DNA of 64,000 nt from an uncultured Desulfosarcina sp. (GCF_963668215.1 NZ_OY764190.1:5580001-5644000), one strand, 5' to 3'; counted from the first letter of the stretch, positions 42,380-51,761 are shown. The notes: a model not told the origin generated them from the letters alone. A program made the numbers and translations.

Positions 42380-43462
42380 TTATTCAACAACTTTAAAATT
42401 TTTTGGGGCTAATATTTCTTCAGTAGAGTCACTTGCATCTTCTTCTGTGGAGTCATTTCCATTTAACAATTGAAAATATTTAGAACCTATTGGTCCATCA
42501 TCAAAAATTATATCATCAAAATAGATATAGCCTGTGGTGCCACTACCGGAATAATTACCTCCAATTAACAATCTGTTTATCTTATGGTCTAAAAAAGTTG
42601 CAAAAGTTGTTATTTTTGTGATTTTTTCAGGTGATCCGGGTAGTTCATTTCCACTTTCATCATATGCTCTAATTTCAATAGTACCATCATTATTGTTGCC
42701 TAAAATTATATGAAATTCTATAGCAAACCATTGATTCTCTCTGATTGGACCACCTACATCTATACTTGTAATATATTCGTTCAACGGTTTTGATTCATTG
42801 CTTCCAACCCATGAATTCAGTTTAAGATACATACTAGACCCGCTTGGGTATAGGTTTATCATCACATCATTATATCCATATATATAACTACATCTTTCAT
42901 CACTACAATACGTTTCATTCTCCGTATCTGTCCCCCATCTTCCTCCATGCTTCCATCCTATTTCTAAATCTAACAATTTTAAGTATCCATAGTAATTAAA
43001 ACTTTCTGCGTTCATTGAAAAGAAGGTTCGTGGAATACGGACCATAGCAAAAGCGTAACCATCAGAATATCCATAGGTGGGATCATTTTCTGCTATACCA
43101 AAACCAATCCTTGCGGGGCCGTCGGAACCTGCGTAATTGATTAATAGTGATTTTCCCTCACCATTCCATATTAAATCAGAAGATCTAGATGATATCCAAC
43201 TGTCACTACCAGAAACAGGGCCATAATTAGCGTATCCTTTTATCGGTGTATTTTCGCCACTATCATAATAAGGAAAATCGCTTGCTATGTTTCCTCCTTC
43301 TTCCCAGCTTCTATCGTAATTATAGTGCCCTCTCCAATCATTTATAGAATCGAAGGTTTCAGCATGGTCAAAGTTTGATTTTAGAGTTTCAGTCCAATCT
43401 GCCATTGCTGTACCAGGGAGTAGAAATAATAATACTGTGATAATTTTAATCATAGACGACAT
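42380..43462 (-). CDS. Secreted beta-sandwich protein (polysaccharide-lyase/LamG-like), unknown
   Basis: 360 residues. The start ATG is 7 bases after AGGAGG. The signal peptide ends near AMA-DW (about residue 22). The mature protein looks like a jelly-roll of the polysaccharide lyase or LamG type: SWISSRSSDLIWNGEGKSLL, GYAFAMVRIPRTFF, NQWFAIEFHIILGNN and GYIYFDDIIFDD. No catalytic residues can be assigned. A Ser/Thr/Asp/Glu-rich C-terminal tail ends APKNFKVVE, which could begin a truncated fibronectin-type module. A near-perfect sigma-54 promoter lies 80 bp upstream, so expression is probably regulated. Single gene between two mobile clusters. Confidence 0.75.
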   Translation of the reverse strand: MSSMIKIITVLLFLLPGTAMADWTETLKSNFDHAETFDSINDWRGHYNYDRSWEEGGNIASDFPYYDSGENTPIKGYANYGPVSGSDSWISSRSSDLIWNGEGKSLLINYAGSDGPARIGFGIAENDPTYGYSDGYAFAMVRIPRTFFSMNAESFNYYGYLKLLDLEIGWKHGGRWGTDTENETYCSDERCSYIYGYNDVMINLYPSGSSMYLKLNSWVGSNESKPLNEYITSIDVGGPIRENQWFAIEFHIILGNNNDGTIEIRAYDESGNELPGSPEKITKITTFATFLDHKINRLLIGGNYSGSGTTGYIYFDDIIFDDGPIGSKYFQLLNGNDSTEEDASDSTEEILAPKNFKVVE

Positions 43463-43541
43463 TAGAACACCTCCTAAATCTTGTTATGAGATATAGACTG
43501 AAAATTTTAATATTATCAGCCAAAAATTTATAGTACATATC

Positions 43542-43557
43542 AGCAACATTAGTGCCA
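43542..43557 (-). promoter_or_regulatory. Sigma-54 (RpoN) promoter of the secreted protein gene
   Basis: On the minus strand the sequence reads TGGCAC-TAATG-TTGCT, i.e. the -24 element TGGCAC and -12 element TTGCT with the exact 5-base spacing. It lies 80 bp upstream of the ATG at 43462 on the same strand. RpoN promoters, with the PrsK/PrsR system, are known for PEP-CTERM/EPS genes. No activator site was identified; 43558-43800 shows no gene. Confidence 0.75.
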
Positions 43558-43880
43558 CATCTCAAATTATGCTCTAATGATATTCTTCACGCATATATCC
43601 CATTGTTTTTTTTTAATATTTCTAACATAGAAAAATAATTAATTTATTCCTATGTATACCTTTTTTTAATAAGTATGCAAAATTTTGCACTCAGTAGGTT
43701 GTTATCTTTGCTCAAAAATATGAATCCTTTGCATAATATCATAGGGGCTTAGGAAGCAAAAATCACCAAAATTGTGATAACCTTCCGATGTGCCATTAAA
43801 AAGTCTTAAATGGTCCTGGAAAGAGAGACAGCCTGAAGGGTGAGATAAGCAATGAGACGAAATCATGATTGTTGTCGGCT

Positions 43881-44158
43881 TCAGGCGGCCCGGTTGTGAT
43901 TTTGAAGTCCTTGATCATAAGCCTCATTTGGGGTCAGTTTGTCAAGGGACGAATGCTTCCGGTTTTCATTGTACCAGTCGAACCAGATGGCCAGATCCCG
44001 GGATAGTTCAACACCGGTTTCGTAATCCCTGAGGTATATTCTTTCATATTTCAGGGTGCGCCAGAGGCGCTCGATAAAGATGTTGTCTTTGAACCGTCCC
44101 TTGCCATCCATGCTAATCTTGACTTTCCAGGCTTTCAGCACGGATGTAAAGGCCTCGC
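43881..44158 (-). pseudogene. IS3 transposase OrfB, C-terminal piece
   Basis: Continues the catalytic domain after the IS21 insertion: EAFTSVLKAWKVKISMDGKG, then the catalytic Glu in NIFIERLWRTLKYE, and YNENRKHSSLDKLTPNEAY. The annotated open frame begins inside the IS21 end. Joined to 46360-46923 through the shared CTCGC duplication it restores an unbroken OrfB. Confidence 0.88.
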
Positions 44159-44218
44159 TGTCAATGGGAATGAAAAGTGTACCAGAAGTGGGAAAATAAA
44201 AATGTACCACCCTGGAGC

Positions 44219-45013
44219 TCATTGATTCTCCGTCTTCCCATCCACGTCGGCCAACCCTGAGGAACCGACCGTGGCGAAATCGTTCTTTGAAAAACTGTGC
44301 CCGCGGAGCCGATAGCTGTGCCCCTTGATGTTGACCACCCGGCAGTGATGCAGCAGCCGGTCGAGGATCGCGGTGGCGATGACCTGCTCGCCGAACAACT
44401 CTTGCCAGTCCCCGAAGCTCTTGTTGGAGGTGATCAGCGTCGATGATCGCTCGTAGCGATAAGAGACGAACTGAAAGAACAGATACGCCTCCTTCGTGTC
44501 GATGGGCAGGTACCCGACTTCATCGACTACCACCAGGGCCGAAGTCAGATATGCCTTGTGCCGGGACTGGGGCTCTTTGAGTTTCCTCATCAGGGTGTCC
44601 ATGGTGGTGAAGTAGACCTTGAACCCGTGATGGCAGGCCTTGATCGCCAGCGATATGGCCAGATGGGTTTTGCCAACGCCCGGCGGTCCCAGGAAAATCA
44701 CGTTCTCCTGCTTGCCGATGAAATCCAGATCGAAAAGGGCCATCACCTCCTTTTTGTTCAGCTTGGGGTGAAAGGTAAAATCGTACTCTTCGATGGTCTT
44801 GGCCGATGGCAGCCCGGCGGTCTTCATGGCGGTCTGTACGCGCCGTTTTTCCTTGGCGGCGACTTCCTCTTCCAGCAGCTGATCCAGAAAAGACAGATAA
44901 GAGTCCTTGTCGGACTCGGCTTTGGCGACCACGGTTTCGAGCATCTCGGCGGCCTGGGTGAGCTTGAGCCGTTTGAGGTTGTCCTGGAGGCGGTCGGCGA
45001 TCAGTTGATCCAT
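44219..45013 (-). CDS. istB: IS21 helper ATPase IstB
   Basis: 264 residues. AAA+/DnaC-like ATPase with Walker A GPPGVGKTH and Walker B ALVVVDEVGY. Helper that selects the target and stimulates the IstA transposase. Its start overlaps the istA stop by 13 bp, so translation is coupled. Appears complete. Confidence 0.94.
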   Translation of the reverse strand: MDQLIADRLQDNLKRLKLTQAAEMLETVVAKAESDKDSYLSFLDQLLEEEVAAKEKRRVQTAMKTAGLPSAKTIEEYDFTFHPKLNKKEVMALFDLDFIGKQENVIFLGPPGVGKTHLAISLAIKACHHGFKVYFTTMDTLMRKLKEPQSRHKAYLTSALVVVDEVGYLPIDTKEAYLFFQFVSYRYERSSTLITSNKSFGDWQELFGEQVIATAILDRLLHHCRVVNIKGHSYRLRGHSFSKNDFATVGSSGLADVDGKTENQ

Positions 45014-46257
45014 GTGCCGATCTGCTCATACACGGACAGCGGACGGTAAAGCACCTGTGGGAACAAACTAGCATTCACCAGTCCCCGGGTGGCCTTGCCT
45101 TTGGTGCGACCGTATTTCTTTTTCGCTTTCTGCCGCTGCTTCAGGATCTGGGCGGTGATATTCGCATCGGTAACCCAGCTGCCCTTTTCCTCGGCTTCCC
45201 TATGCGTGGCCAGCAGCCGGTCGTCATCGTAGAATCGGATGATACCGTCCTTGACCTTCAGCAGGATCTTTTTGCCGACCACATCCGGCGGCACCTGATA
45301 CCGGCTGGCGTTATAGGAAATATAGCAGTCCTTGTAGACCCTGCGATACTCTTTTATGGACGTATCGTAGTCGCTGGCAGGGCATGGACTTAAGCTGGAT
45401 TGTTCCTGCCGCCAGCGCAGGTCCACCAGCTGCCGGTGGGTTCCATGCTTCCTGCGATTGGCTGTTTCGTCAAGCCAGCTGAGAAGATCCCGGTTCGCCT
45501 GCTCGATGCTGGTAAAGGCATAACCGCGCCAGAACGACTCGCGAATGTAATCCACCGGGCGTTCCACCTTGCCTTTCACCCAGGGACTGTAGGGCATGCA
45601 GGCCAGAGGCTTGAAACCATAGTGCTGGGTAAAGTGCATGAACTCGACATTGAAAACAGTCTGCCCACCTGTGCGGCTGATCACCACATGCTTCATGTTG
45701 TCATAGAGCATTTCCATGGGAATCCCGCCCAGGTAGTGAAAGGCGGCAATATGGGCATCCATGAAGGACTGCAGGGTGCAGCGGTCAACGAACATGGCAA
45801 ACATGGCCCGGGAAAATCCCAGGACCAGGACGAACAGGTAAACGGTAAAACTGCCGCCCTTGAAATCCGCGACCTTGAAGTCGGCCCAGTCCATCTGCCC
45901 CTGCAATCCGGGAATCGTCTCGAACCGGATGTAAGCCTGGCGCTTGCGTTTTCGTTTGCGCCTGCGGACATAGATTTTGACGGTATCGTATCCGCCAGCA
46001 TAGCCTAACTGTTTGAGTCGTTGATAGATCCAGGTGGCACGGTAATCATCCTCTTCGAGGAAATCGTTAATCACCGGGTAGTAGGGAGCCAGGATGCTTT
46101 CGCGCCGTTGGGCCTTGTGGTAACCGGGAGTTTGTCCATTCTGAATATATTTTTTAACGGTCTTGCGATGGCGGCCAGTTCGTTTGGTGATCTCCCTTTG
46201 CGAAAGGCCTTGTTGATGCAATGCAATAATGTCCATGTACGCCTCCCATGAAATCAT
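45001..46257 (-). CDS. istA: IS21 transposase IstA
   Basis: 418 residues. An N-terminal HTH (HQQGLSQREITKRTGRHRKT) is followed by an rve core: Asp in GQMDWADFK, Asp in MLYDNMKHV and Glu in KGKVERPVDY. A C-terminal beta-barrel follows (YRVYKDCYISYNASRYQVP). Appears intact, so the element could still be active. An alternative start seven codons in is possible. Confidence 0.94.
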   Translation of the reverse strand: MISWEAYMDIIALHQQGLSQREITKRTGRHRKTVKKYIQNGQTPGYHKAQRRESILAPYYPVINDFLEEDDYRATWIYQRLKQLGYAGGYDTVKIYVRRRKRKRKRQAYIRFETIPGLQGQMDWADFKVADFKGGSFTVYLFVLVLGFSRAMFAMFVDRCTLQSFMDAHIAAFHYLGGIPMEMLYDNMKHVVISRTGGQTVFNVEFMHFTQHYGFKPLACMPYSPWVKGKVERPVDYIRESFWRGYAFTSIEQANRDLLSWLDETANRRKHGTHRQLVDLRWRQEQSSLSPCPASDYDTSIKEYRRVYKDCYISYNASRYQVPPDVVGKKILLKVKDGIIRFYDDDRLLATHREAEEKGSWVTDANITAQILKQRQKAKKKYGRTKGKATRGLVNASLFPQVLYRPLSVYEQIGTWIN

Positions 46258-46359
46258 GGCGACACCCTCCTTTCAGGAAGGAGTCTACCATGCGGTGCTA
46301 TTCATGGGTGGTACACTTTTCGTTCCCATTTTTGGTACATTATCGCATTCCCGGCGACA

Positions 46360-46923
46360 CTCGCTCGTGAACTGGCAACCCTGGTCACTGTTGAAGATTT
46401 CCGGAGCGCCATATTTGAGTAGCGCTGCTTTGAGTGCCTCCACGCAAAACTGTGTGTCAAGGGTATTGGATAACCGCCAGGAGAGGACTTTCCGGGTAGC
46501 CCAGTCCATGATTGCGATTAGATACATATGACCGCGGGCCATGTGAATATACGTAATATCGGTGGCCCACACCTGGTTGGGGCGATCAATGGTCATCCTT
46601 CGCAGCAGATAGGGATAGACCGGATGCCTGGGTTGACGCCTGCTGGTACCCGGCTTGGGTGCCAGGGATTCGATGCCCATGATACGCATCAGGCGTCTGA
46701 CACGCCCGCGTCCTATCGGTCGATCAGGACTCGTTAAATGATCGGCCAGGGAACGACTGCCCATCCAGGGATGATCCGTGTAGAGTCTATCGATCCGACG
46801 CATCAGTTCCCGGTCCCCTTGCCGCAGTCCCATAGAGGGGCCACGATAATAACTTGCACGGGATATACCCAATAATTGGCAGCGCCGCTTTACAGAAACA
46901 TCCGGGTGACCGGTTGCAATCAC
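46360..46923 (-). pseudogene. IS3 transposase OrfB, N-terminal piece
   Basis: Carries the HTH_21 region (CQLLGISRASYYR, MGSRSLADHL) and the first two catalytic residues: Asp in VWATDITYIHM and Asp in IFNSDQGCQFTSE. The frame then enters the IS21 end (CRRECDNVPKMG). The rest of the protein is at 43881-44158. Confidence 0.88.
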
Positions 46924-47228
46924 CTTCTGTTTCTGCGCCCGGTCGAGTTCAGACCGGGCAGATTGGACAAAAAATCGTTTTCAACCTTGAGCTTGCCGAT
47001 CTGGCGGTGAAGTTCGTTAACCTCGGCTTCGTGGTTGAGCGCCTTTTTCTTAGCCTTACCAAACAAATCCGGTGCATTGGCGACCAGTTCCTGTTTCCAG
47101 CGAGTGATTTGTGTCTGATGAACGCCATACTCACTGGATAGTTCGGCCAGTGTCTTTACCTCGGACAATGCAGCAAGGGCGACCTTCGCCTTGAATTCTG
47201 CGCTACGACGGGTACGGTGTTTTGCCAT
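46920..47228 (-). CDS. IS3-family OrfA
   Basis: 102 residues from MAKHRTRRSAEFK. Helix-turn-helix AELSSEYGVHQTQITRWK and a leucine-zipper-like helix (EVNELHRQIGKLKVENDFL). It overlaps the OrfB frame by four bases; a slippery TTTTTTG lies near its end. Intact, but its partner OrfB is broken. Confidence 0.88.
   Translation of the reverse strand: MAKHRTRRSAEFKAKVALAALSEVKTLAELSSEYGVHQTQITRWKQELVANAPDLFGKAKKKALNHEAEVNELHRQIGKLKVENDFLSNLPGLNSTGRRNRR
46968..46974 (-). other. Probable -1 frameshift site for IS3 OrfAB
   Basis: Minus strand TTTTTTG within GATTTTTTGTCC. A -1 shift here changes VENDFLSNLPG into VENDFFVQSARSELDRAQK, which runs in frame into OrfB. This matches the known production of the IS3 OrfAB fusion. 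Confidence 0.6.
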
Positions 47229-47499
47229 GGATCTTTCCTTTCGATATTCTTGATCCATTGCTTATACACCTGTCTCAATATTCCGCGCCACTTCAGTCGA
47301 TATAAAAAGTTCGGTAAAATTTTGTCCTATCATAATAATCAGGTCGTCAGTTACTAACTCAATTTTCTGGAATCGATTAGGCCGGTTTAAAATATGTCTA
47401 TCTTGCTGAAATTTTAAAGAAATAACTTGAAGAGCCCAGACCTTTGATTTATAGTGGATTTGCGACAAAACACAATAATATCGAAGAGAAAGGGCTCAA

Positions 47500-47614
47500 G
47501 TAGACCATAGCAAGATTGCCTCCCAATCACAAGTCGACATTCGTGTTCAAGGACAAATTTATGTTTTCTTCAATCGATTCCGGATTGGAACCTTACTTTA
47601 TCAATGTGGCATCA
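47500..47614 (+). pseudogene. Transposase N-terminal remnant (IS4-like), plus strand
   Basis: Translates as DHSKIASQSQVDIRVQGQIY and then VFFNRFRIGTLLYQCGIS, typical of the start of IS4/IS1380-like transposases, and then loses homology. Inverted arms CTTGAAGAGCCC (47429-47440) and GGGCTCAAG (47492-47500) lie just upstream and may be its terminus. Confidence 0.5.
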
Positions 47615-47835
47615 GTGTCCCTTGCAATAATGTCCCAGTATTTGACAGCCATTTTTTGAATTTGCACGTAGCTTTTGACTTTTAACTTCACCGACAGAAT
47701 CGAAATGAACATGATCAGCCATTCTGGATACTTGAACTTGGGTCCGCGTTCTCCCAACCGCTCCAAATCGGGGAAATTTGTTTCATCGAGAAAGTTTCTG
47801 AACGCCTCACGGGTTTCACGAATCCAACGTGTCAA
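47593..47835 (-). pseudogene. Transposase N-terminal remnant, minus strand
   Basis: 80 codons: FLDETNFPDLERLGERGPKF, then KYPEWLIMFISILSVKLKVK. This resembles the region before the DDE domain in IS4-type transposases. It stops without any catalytic part. It meets the opposite-strand remnant at about 47600. The zone 47291-47998 otherwise shows no gene. Confidence 0.55.
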
Positions 47836-47998
47836 AATCTTCTTTGCTTTTCAGGGCATGAATAATCTCCTTTGCTGTTGAAATCATTGAAATTTTTCAT
47901 AACATTTTTAAGGGTTTATGCATAGACAAATACTATTGATAATCAATGTTTTAGAGTGGTTATGGTCAATCGAAAAAACTCCACTACCCCTCAAATAT

Positions 47999-48979
47999 TT
48001 ATGTCTGTTTTCTTTTCGCAATACTTGGAATTTTTAAAAACAAACCGAGAACCTCTTTTACACATGATAATCCTCTAGCCGTTAAATAGATGAAATTGAA
48101 ACTAATATATTGCAATAATAATATAGGATTTTTCTTTGCCTTTTTTGGTTTTAGCGATAAAGCGAACAATGGTAATATCCCTAAAATTAGTAAAAAAAGA
48201 CCTAAATAAATATAATGAACAATTATTGCTAATCCAAAAGTAATGGCAAATATAAATCCTACTGGAACAAGAATGCTAGGCGCCTCGTATAGGTTAAATC
48301 CTTTATTTGACCAGTTTATTAAGCTATTTTGCCCTCTATGAAGTTCCTTAGAAAATAACATTCTTAATGACTTATCTTCTCTCATATGTACTACGTACTC
48401 TCTTGCATCCAATATTAATTTTCCATAGTCCCCTATTCTTTGGCATAAGTCATAATCTTCACAGGTAATTAGTTTTTCGTTAAAACCTCCAATTTTATCA
48501 AAAAGTTTCTTTTCAAGTATTAAATTAGAAGTGCCTAACCAACGCACATTTATTACATTCTTAGACACCTCTATTCCTCTTCTTTGATTTAAATCAAAAG
48601 AGGCCCTTTCAACCCATGTTGAATTTTTAAAATCAGGTGATATCTTAAAACCTACTGCTACCGCTTTATTACGAAAGTGCTCCAAAGCATAAAAAAACCA
48701 ATTTTTGGGAATGACGCAATCAGCATCTATAAATGCAATATAATTCCCTTTAGCAATCGATGCACCAGCATTCCTTGTAGCAGCTGGTCCTTCTTTAGAA
48801 TTGTAAATCGTGCGGCATCCCAACTTTTTAGCAACGCACAAAGTATTATCTGTTGATCCATTATCAACCAAAATAATTTCATATATTTCAGAGTTAATGG
48901 AGTTTCTTATTCCAGCAATACATAAAGGAATGAATTTTTCTTCATTTCTGGCAGGTATAATAATAGACAACTGTACCAT
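47999..48979 (-). CDS. Glycosyltransferase family 2 with C-terminal membrane helices
   Basis: 326 residues. The GT-A domain begins VQLSIIIPARNEEKFI, has DNGSTDNT and the metal-binding IDADCVIP, and TCEDYDLCQRIGDYG as the acceptor-side motif. Two hydrophobic helices near 245-290 anchor it to the inner membrane. A cytoplasmic-face transferase for surface glycan. AT-rich, like the GNAT gene beside it. Confidence 0.87.
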   Translation of the reverse strand: MVQLSIIIPARNEEKFIPLCIAGIRNSINSEIYEIILVDNGSTDNTLCVAKKLGCRTIYNSKEGPAATRNAGASIAKGNYIAFIDADCVIPKNWFFYALEHFRNKAVAVGFKISPDFKNSTWVERASFDLNQRRGIEVSKNVINVRWLGTSNLILEKKLFDKIGGFNEKLITCEDYDLCQRIGDYGKLILDAREYVVHMREDKSLRMLFSKELHRGQNSLINWSNKGFNLYEAPSILVPVGFIFAITFGLAIIVHYIYLGLFLLILGILPLFALSLKPKKAKKNPILLLQYISFNFIYLTARGLSCVKEVLGLFLKIPSIAKRKQT

Positions 48980-49133
48980 TGTTCTATATTTCCTGATATT
49001 TTTATATTTAAAAAAGAGTCTTGGTTAGGACAGTGCAATTGGATTACGTTGTCATAGTCAAGACCTTAAATCTTATATATTAAGCCTTATTTTTCACTTA
49101 ATATTAAGATTTTTTTAATAAAAGTTAAGCAAC

Positions 49134-49637
49134 CTATCTTTTGATTCTATCTACCAACTTTATAGCTGGGAATGAGATTCGTATTAAAAAACAGAGAATG
49201 CGCCCTAAGTTATCTAATGGTATGGTAAAATATTCAAGATCTCCTCTTGTGCCAGCATTAGTTGTTCCAAATTTATTTTGCAGTTTGATGCATCTTTTAT
49301 TATCTTTCTCTATAACACCGTATAACATTGAGCATTTATTTTTTGCATGATAGAGTAGTTCTTTAATTAATCTTTTACCCAACCCTAATCCCTGGTAACC
49401 TTCTTTAATTATGATATAACTTTTTCCAAAGAAAAATTTTTTTTTCATTCCGATTATACCGACAATGTCCTCTTTATTTATGGCAGCAATCACCACGTCC
49501 GATTTCATAACCATGGCAGTATCAAAAGCTGGAAAGTGCTTTCTTTCTGAATTTAATTCTTTGTTAAAAAACGCTATGGCTTCTTTAAGTTCAATCAATC
49601 TATTGCGAATATTTACATATTGGATTTCAATTGTCAT
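49134..49637 (-). CDS. GNAT-family N-acetyltransferase
   Basis: 167 residues. Acetyl-CoA binding motif A is seen as IIIKEGYQGLGLGKRLIKEL (about 75-94), followed by LYGVIEKDNKRCIKLQNKFG, the usual motif B region. It may acetylate an amino sugar or nucleotide sugar in the glycan pathway. Between a GT2 gene and a small mobile element. Confidence 0.82.
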   Translation of the reverse strand: MTIEIQYVNIRNRLIELKEAIAFFNKELNSERKHFPAFDTAMVMKSDVVIAAINKEDIVGIIGMKKKFFFGKSYIIIKEGYQGLGLGKRLIKELLYHAKNKCSMLYGVIEKDNKRCIKLQNKFGTTNAGTRGDLEYFTIPLDNLGRILCFLIRISFPAIKLVDRIKR

Positions 49638-49675
49638 TTTTATAGTCCCCTGAAGTAGTTTTTAAAAATATTTTT

Positions 49676-49859
49676 CCTGGTTATGCACAATTTTCCAGTG
49701 GCCACCGGCTGTGACCGTATCTGTCACAAGACGGTGTTAAGCTGGCCTCAAAAGATGCAAGCCATGTCCACGTCTCCGTTGTCCTATGTTGTGCTGCCTG
49801 ACGCTTTTTATGGAGCAGCACTTGCCAATTGAGCAACTTGAGAATTGTGCATAACCAGG
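49676..49859. mobile_element. MITE-like element, 184 bp, with 8-bp target duplication
   Basis: The termini CCTGGTTATGCACAATT and AATTGTGCATAACCAGG are perfect 17-bp inverted repeats. The direct repeat ATATTTTT flanks it exactly (49668-49675 and 49860-49867). There is no gene inside; the size and structure are those of a non-autonomous insertion. The right duplication overlaps the last base of the following gene's stop codon. Confidence 0.85.
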
Positions 49860-49866
49860 ATATTTT

Positions 49867-51702
49867 TTATTTAGATTTTAACAATAACTCAATAGAATAA
49901 AAGCGCATTATTTGGTAAAATGCAAAAAAATATCTATTGTGCCATTTATTTTGTTTTATGTTTTGAACAAATTCAACTAATTTGTTTATATCAAAAATTG
50001 GATTATTTATATTATCTACAATTGTATTTAAACAATCTGTTTTCCTAAAAGATTCATAGTCATCCCACTCAAGATTTGGATATTGAAAAAAGCCATCTGT
50101 TTTGAAATATAAAGACCATCTTACTTTTTCATAAAACTTTATAAGTATCTTAGATAACTCTTGAAGACGTATATTACTTGTTGCGTTTAAAAGAATTGCC
50201 CCTGTTGGATATTTTAATAGATCTGAATTATAATGTCTTACTATTTCTTTTGACAAACTGTTTGTTACTTTTAAATGCATAGGAATCTTAGAGATGAGGG
50301 TGAATAAGTGACTCATCCCAAATATATTATAAATGTCTACAAAGGATCTACAGCTCATAATTTGTGGAAAATATATTTGCACACCTCTGCATTCAGATTT
50401 AATTGCTTCAATTATCTTTAATGGTGAAGTTATTCCACGGCTAAGTATTCTTGTAATATCTTTATCTATATCATGTTTGACGGCTTCACTTAAATGTTTT
50501 TCTGAATACCAAAAATCATCAGAAATGAACCATGGCTTTTTTTTAGGTATTTGGGTATACAATAACTCTCTAACGAAATTAAGCCCTCGATTATTAATTT
50601 TCTTTTCAAACTTATAATTATTTAACAACAACTGATTAGTTATAGTTTTTTTCCAATCCGGATAATAATCAAAAGGGCTGAATTGGCCACCAATTATTTC
50701 CCCTAAAATTCCACTTATAGCTGAATCACGCCCCATTTCTTTTAATTTTTTACCAGCATGATACCATTCAGGGGAAGTGATATTTTCAGTTTTATTAAAT
50801 TCATCAATTCTATCGTCAATGTTGAATAAACTCAAATCAAATGGCATATTAAAAAATGGATAATTAACATATGAACAAATTTTTTTTCCTATCCGAAGCT
50901 CCCTAGAATCTGATCTACCGTGCGAGAAACAAATGGATGGTAACGAATTAGAAACAAGCAGTGAGAGAATTATTCTAGAATCCCATCCTCCAGAAAACAT
51001 TAATGCCAGTTTAGCATTGTGCTCCTTTATAGAAGAAACCGAAAAATTTATTTCATTAATTAAGTTATCTACGATTTGTTGTTTCGACTTTAATGTATTA
51101 TCTTTTATCCATGCCCTGCTTGTTTCATAAGTATTCATTTCTTTGCTAACCAAATCAAATATAATACATTGACCAGGAAGAATCCTGAATATATTTTTAT
51201 AGGCTGTTCTATTACTTAAATAATATTTTAAACAGACATTTTCGATTATTCCTATAGTGTCTTGTTGACTTTTAAGGGCTTGTGCAATAGGCTTCACTAA
51301 ACTTGAAAAAACAAAGCTACCATTTGATAATGAATAATAAAGTGGTATTGATCCTGAAATGTCTGCAAAAATGCATAAAATTCTAGTTTTATTATTAAAT
51401 ATTACTAAATTTCCAGCCACACTATCTTTAAGATTTACCGGAATACTATTTTTAAAGTTAACCATTTCATTTAGACATTTATATCTAAATAAACTATCGT
51501 AAATATTTGCGTCACCATCAACAAGAACGTAATTTGATTCACCAAATTTTCTCGCTGCCTTTTTTCCAAAATGAGCATGAGCGCCAATTATATGATTATC
51601 TTCAGAAAATTCTGTACAATCGTTCCATGATAATTGAAAACGTTTTGACAGCTTTCTTCCGACTTGAAGATTGTTTCCAAAGTATCCATACATTCCTGGC
51701 AT
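49867..51702 (-). CDS. Asparagine-synthase-like ligase lacking the glutaminase cysteine (I)
   Basis: 611 residues. The N-terminal Ntn-type domain begins MPGMYGYFGN, with no Cys at position 2, so glutamine hydrolysis is not expected. The synthetase domain keeps the PP-loop LMFSGGWDSRI (about 240) and SGILGEIIGG. Adenylation of a carboxyl group and attack by another amine or ammonia is likely; the substrate is unknown. Very AT-rich. It follows a similar cysteine-less gene with a 59-bp gap. A lasso-type cyclase is conceivable, but no precursor or partner is seen. Confidence 0.82.
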   Translation of the reverse strand: MPGMYGYFGNNLQVGRKLSKRFQLSWNDCTEFSEDNHIIGAHAHFGKKAARKFGESNYVLVDGDANIYDSLFRYKCLNEMVNFKNSIPVNLKDSVAGNLVIFNNKTRILCIFADISGSIPLYYSLSNGSFVFSSLVKPIAQALKSQQDTIGIIENVCLKYYLSNRTAYKNIFRILPGQCIIFDLVSKEMNTYETSRAWIKDNTLKSKQQIVDNLINEINFSVSSIKEHNAKLALMFSGGWDSRIILSLLVSNSLPSICFSHGRSDSRELRIGKKICSYVNYPFFNMPFDLSLFNIDDRIDEFNKTENITSPEWYHAGKKLKEMGRDSAISGILGEIIGGQFSPFDYYPDWKKTITNQLLLNNYKFEKKINNRGLNFVRELLYTQIPKKKPWFISDDFWYSEKHLSEAVKHDIDKDITRILSRGITSPLKIIEAIKSECRGVQIYFPQIMSCRSFVDIYNIFGMSHLFTLISKIPMHLKVTNSLSKEIVRHYNSDLLKYPTGAILLNATSNIRLQELSKILIKFYEKVRWSLYFKTDGFFQYPNLEWDDYESFRKTDCLNTIVDNINNPIFDINKLVEFVQNIKQNKWHNRYFFAFYQIMRFYSIELLLKSK

Positions 51703-51761
51703 AGTGTCACCACTTTTTTTTATTTACTGAAATAGCAAACCATATAAGAAAAGGAATACAT

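Larger units (their letters stand above)
44159..46359 (-). mobile_element. IS21-family insertion sequence (istA-istB)
   Basis: 2201 bp bounded by TGTC/GACA. Both ends carry repeated blocks of the TGTACC type, e.g. TGTCAATGGGAATG with TGTACC at the left and GGTACA with CATTCCCGGCGACA at the right. It is flanked by the 5-bp direct repeat CTCGC (44154-44158 and 46360-46364). Inserted into the IS3 OrfB gene. Confidence 0.9.
43811..47290 (-). mobile_element. IS3-family element interrupted by an IS21-family element
   Basis: An OrfA gene, a -1 frameshift site and an OrfB gene split by an IS21 insertion. Putative ends share GAGACAG (left TGGTCCTGGAAAGAGAGACAG; right, in reverse, TGGCGCGGAATATTGAGACAG). 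No clear target duplication is found, so the limits are approximate. Without the inserted IS21 (44159-46359) the element would be about 1.28 kb, a normal IS3 length. Confidence 0.75.
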
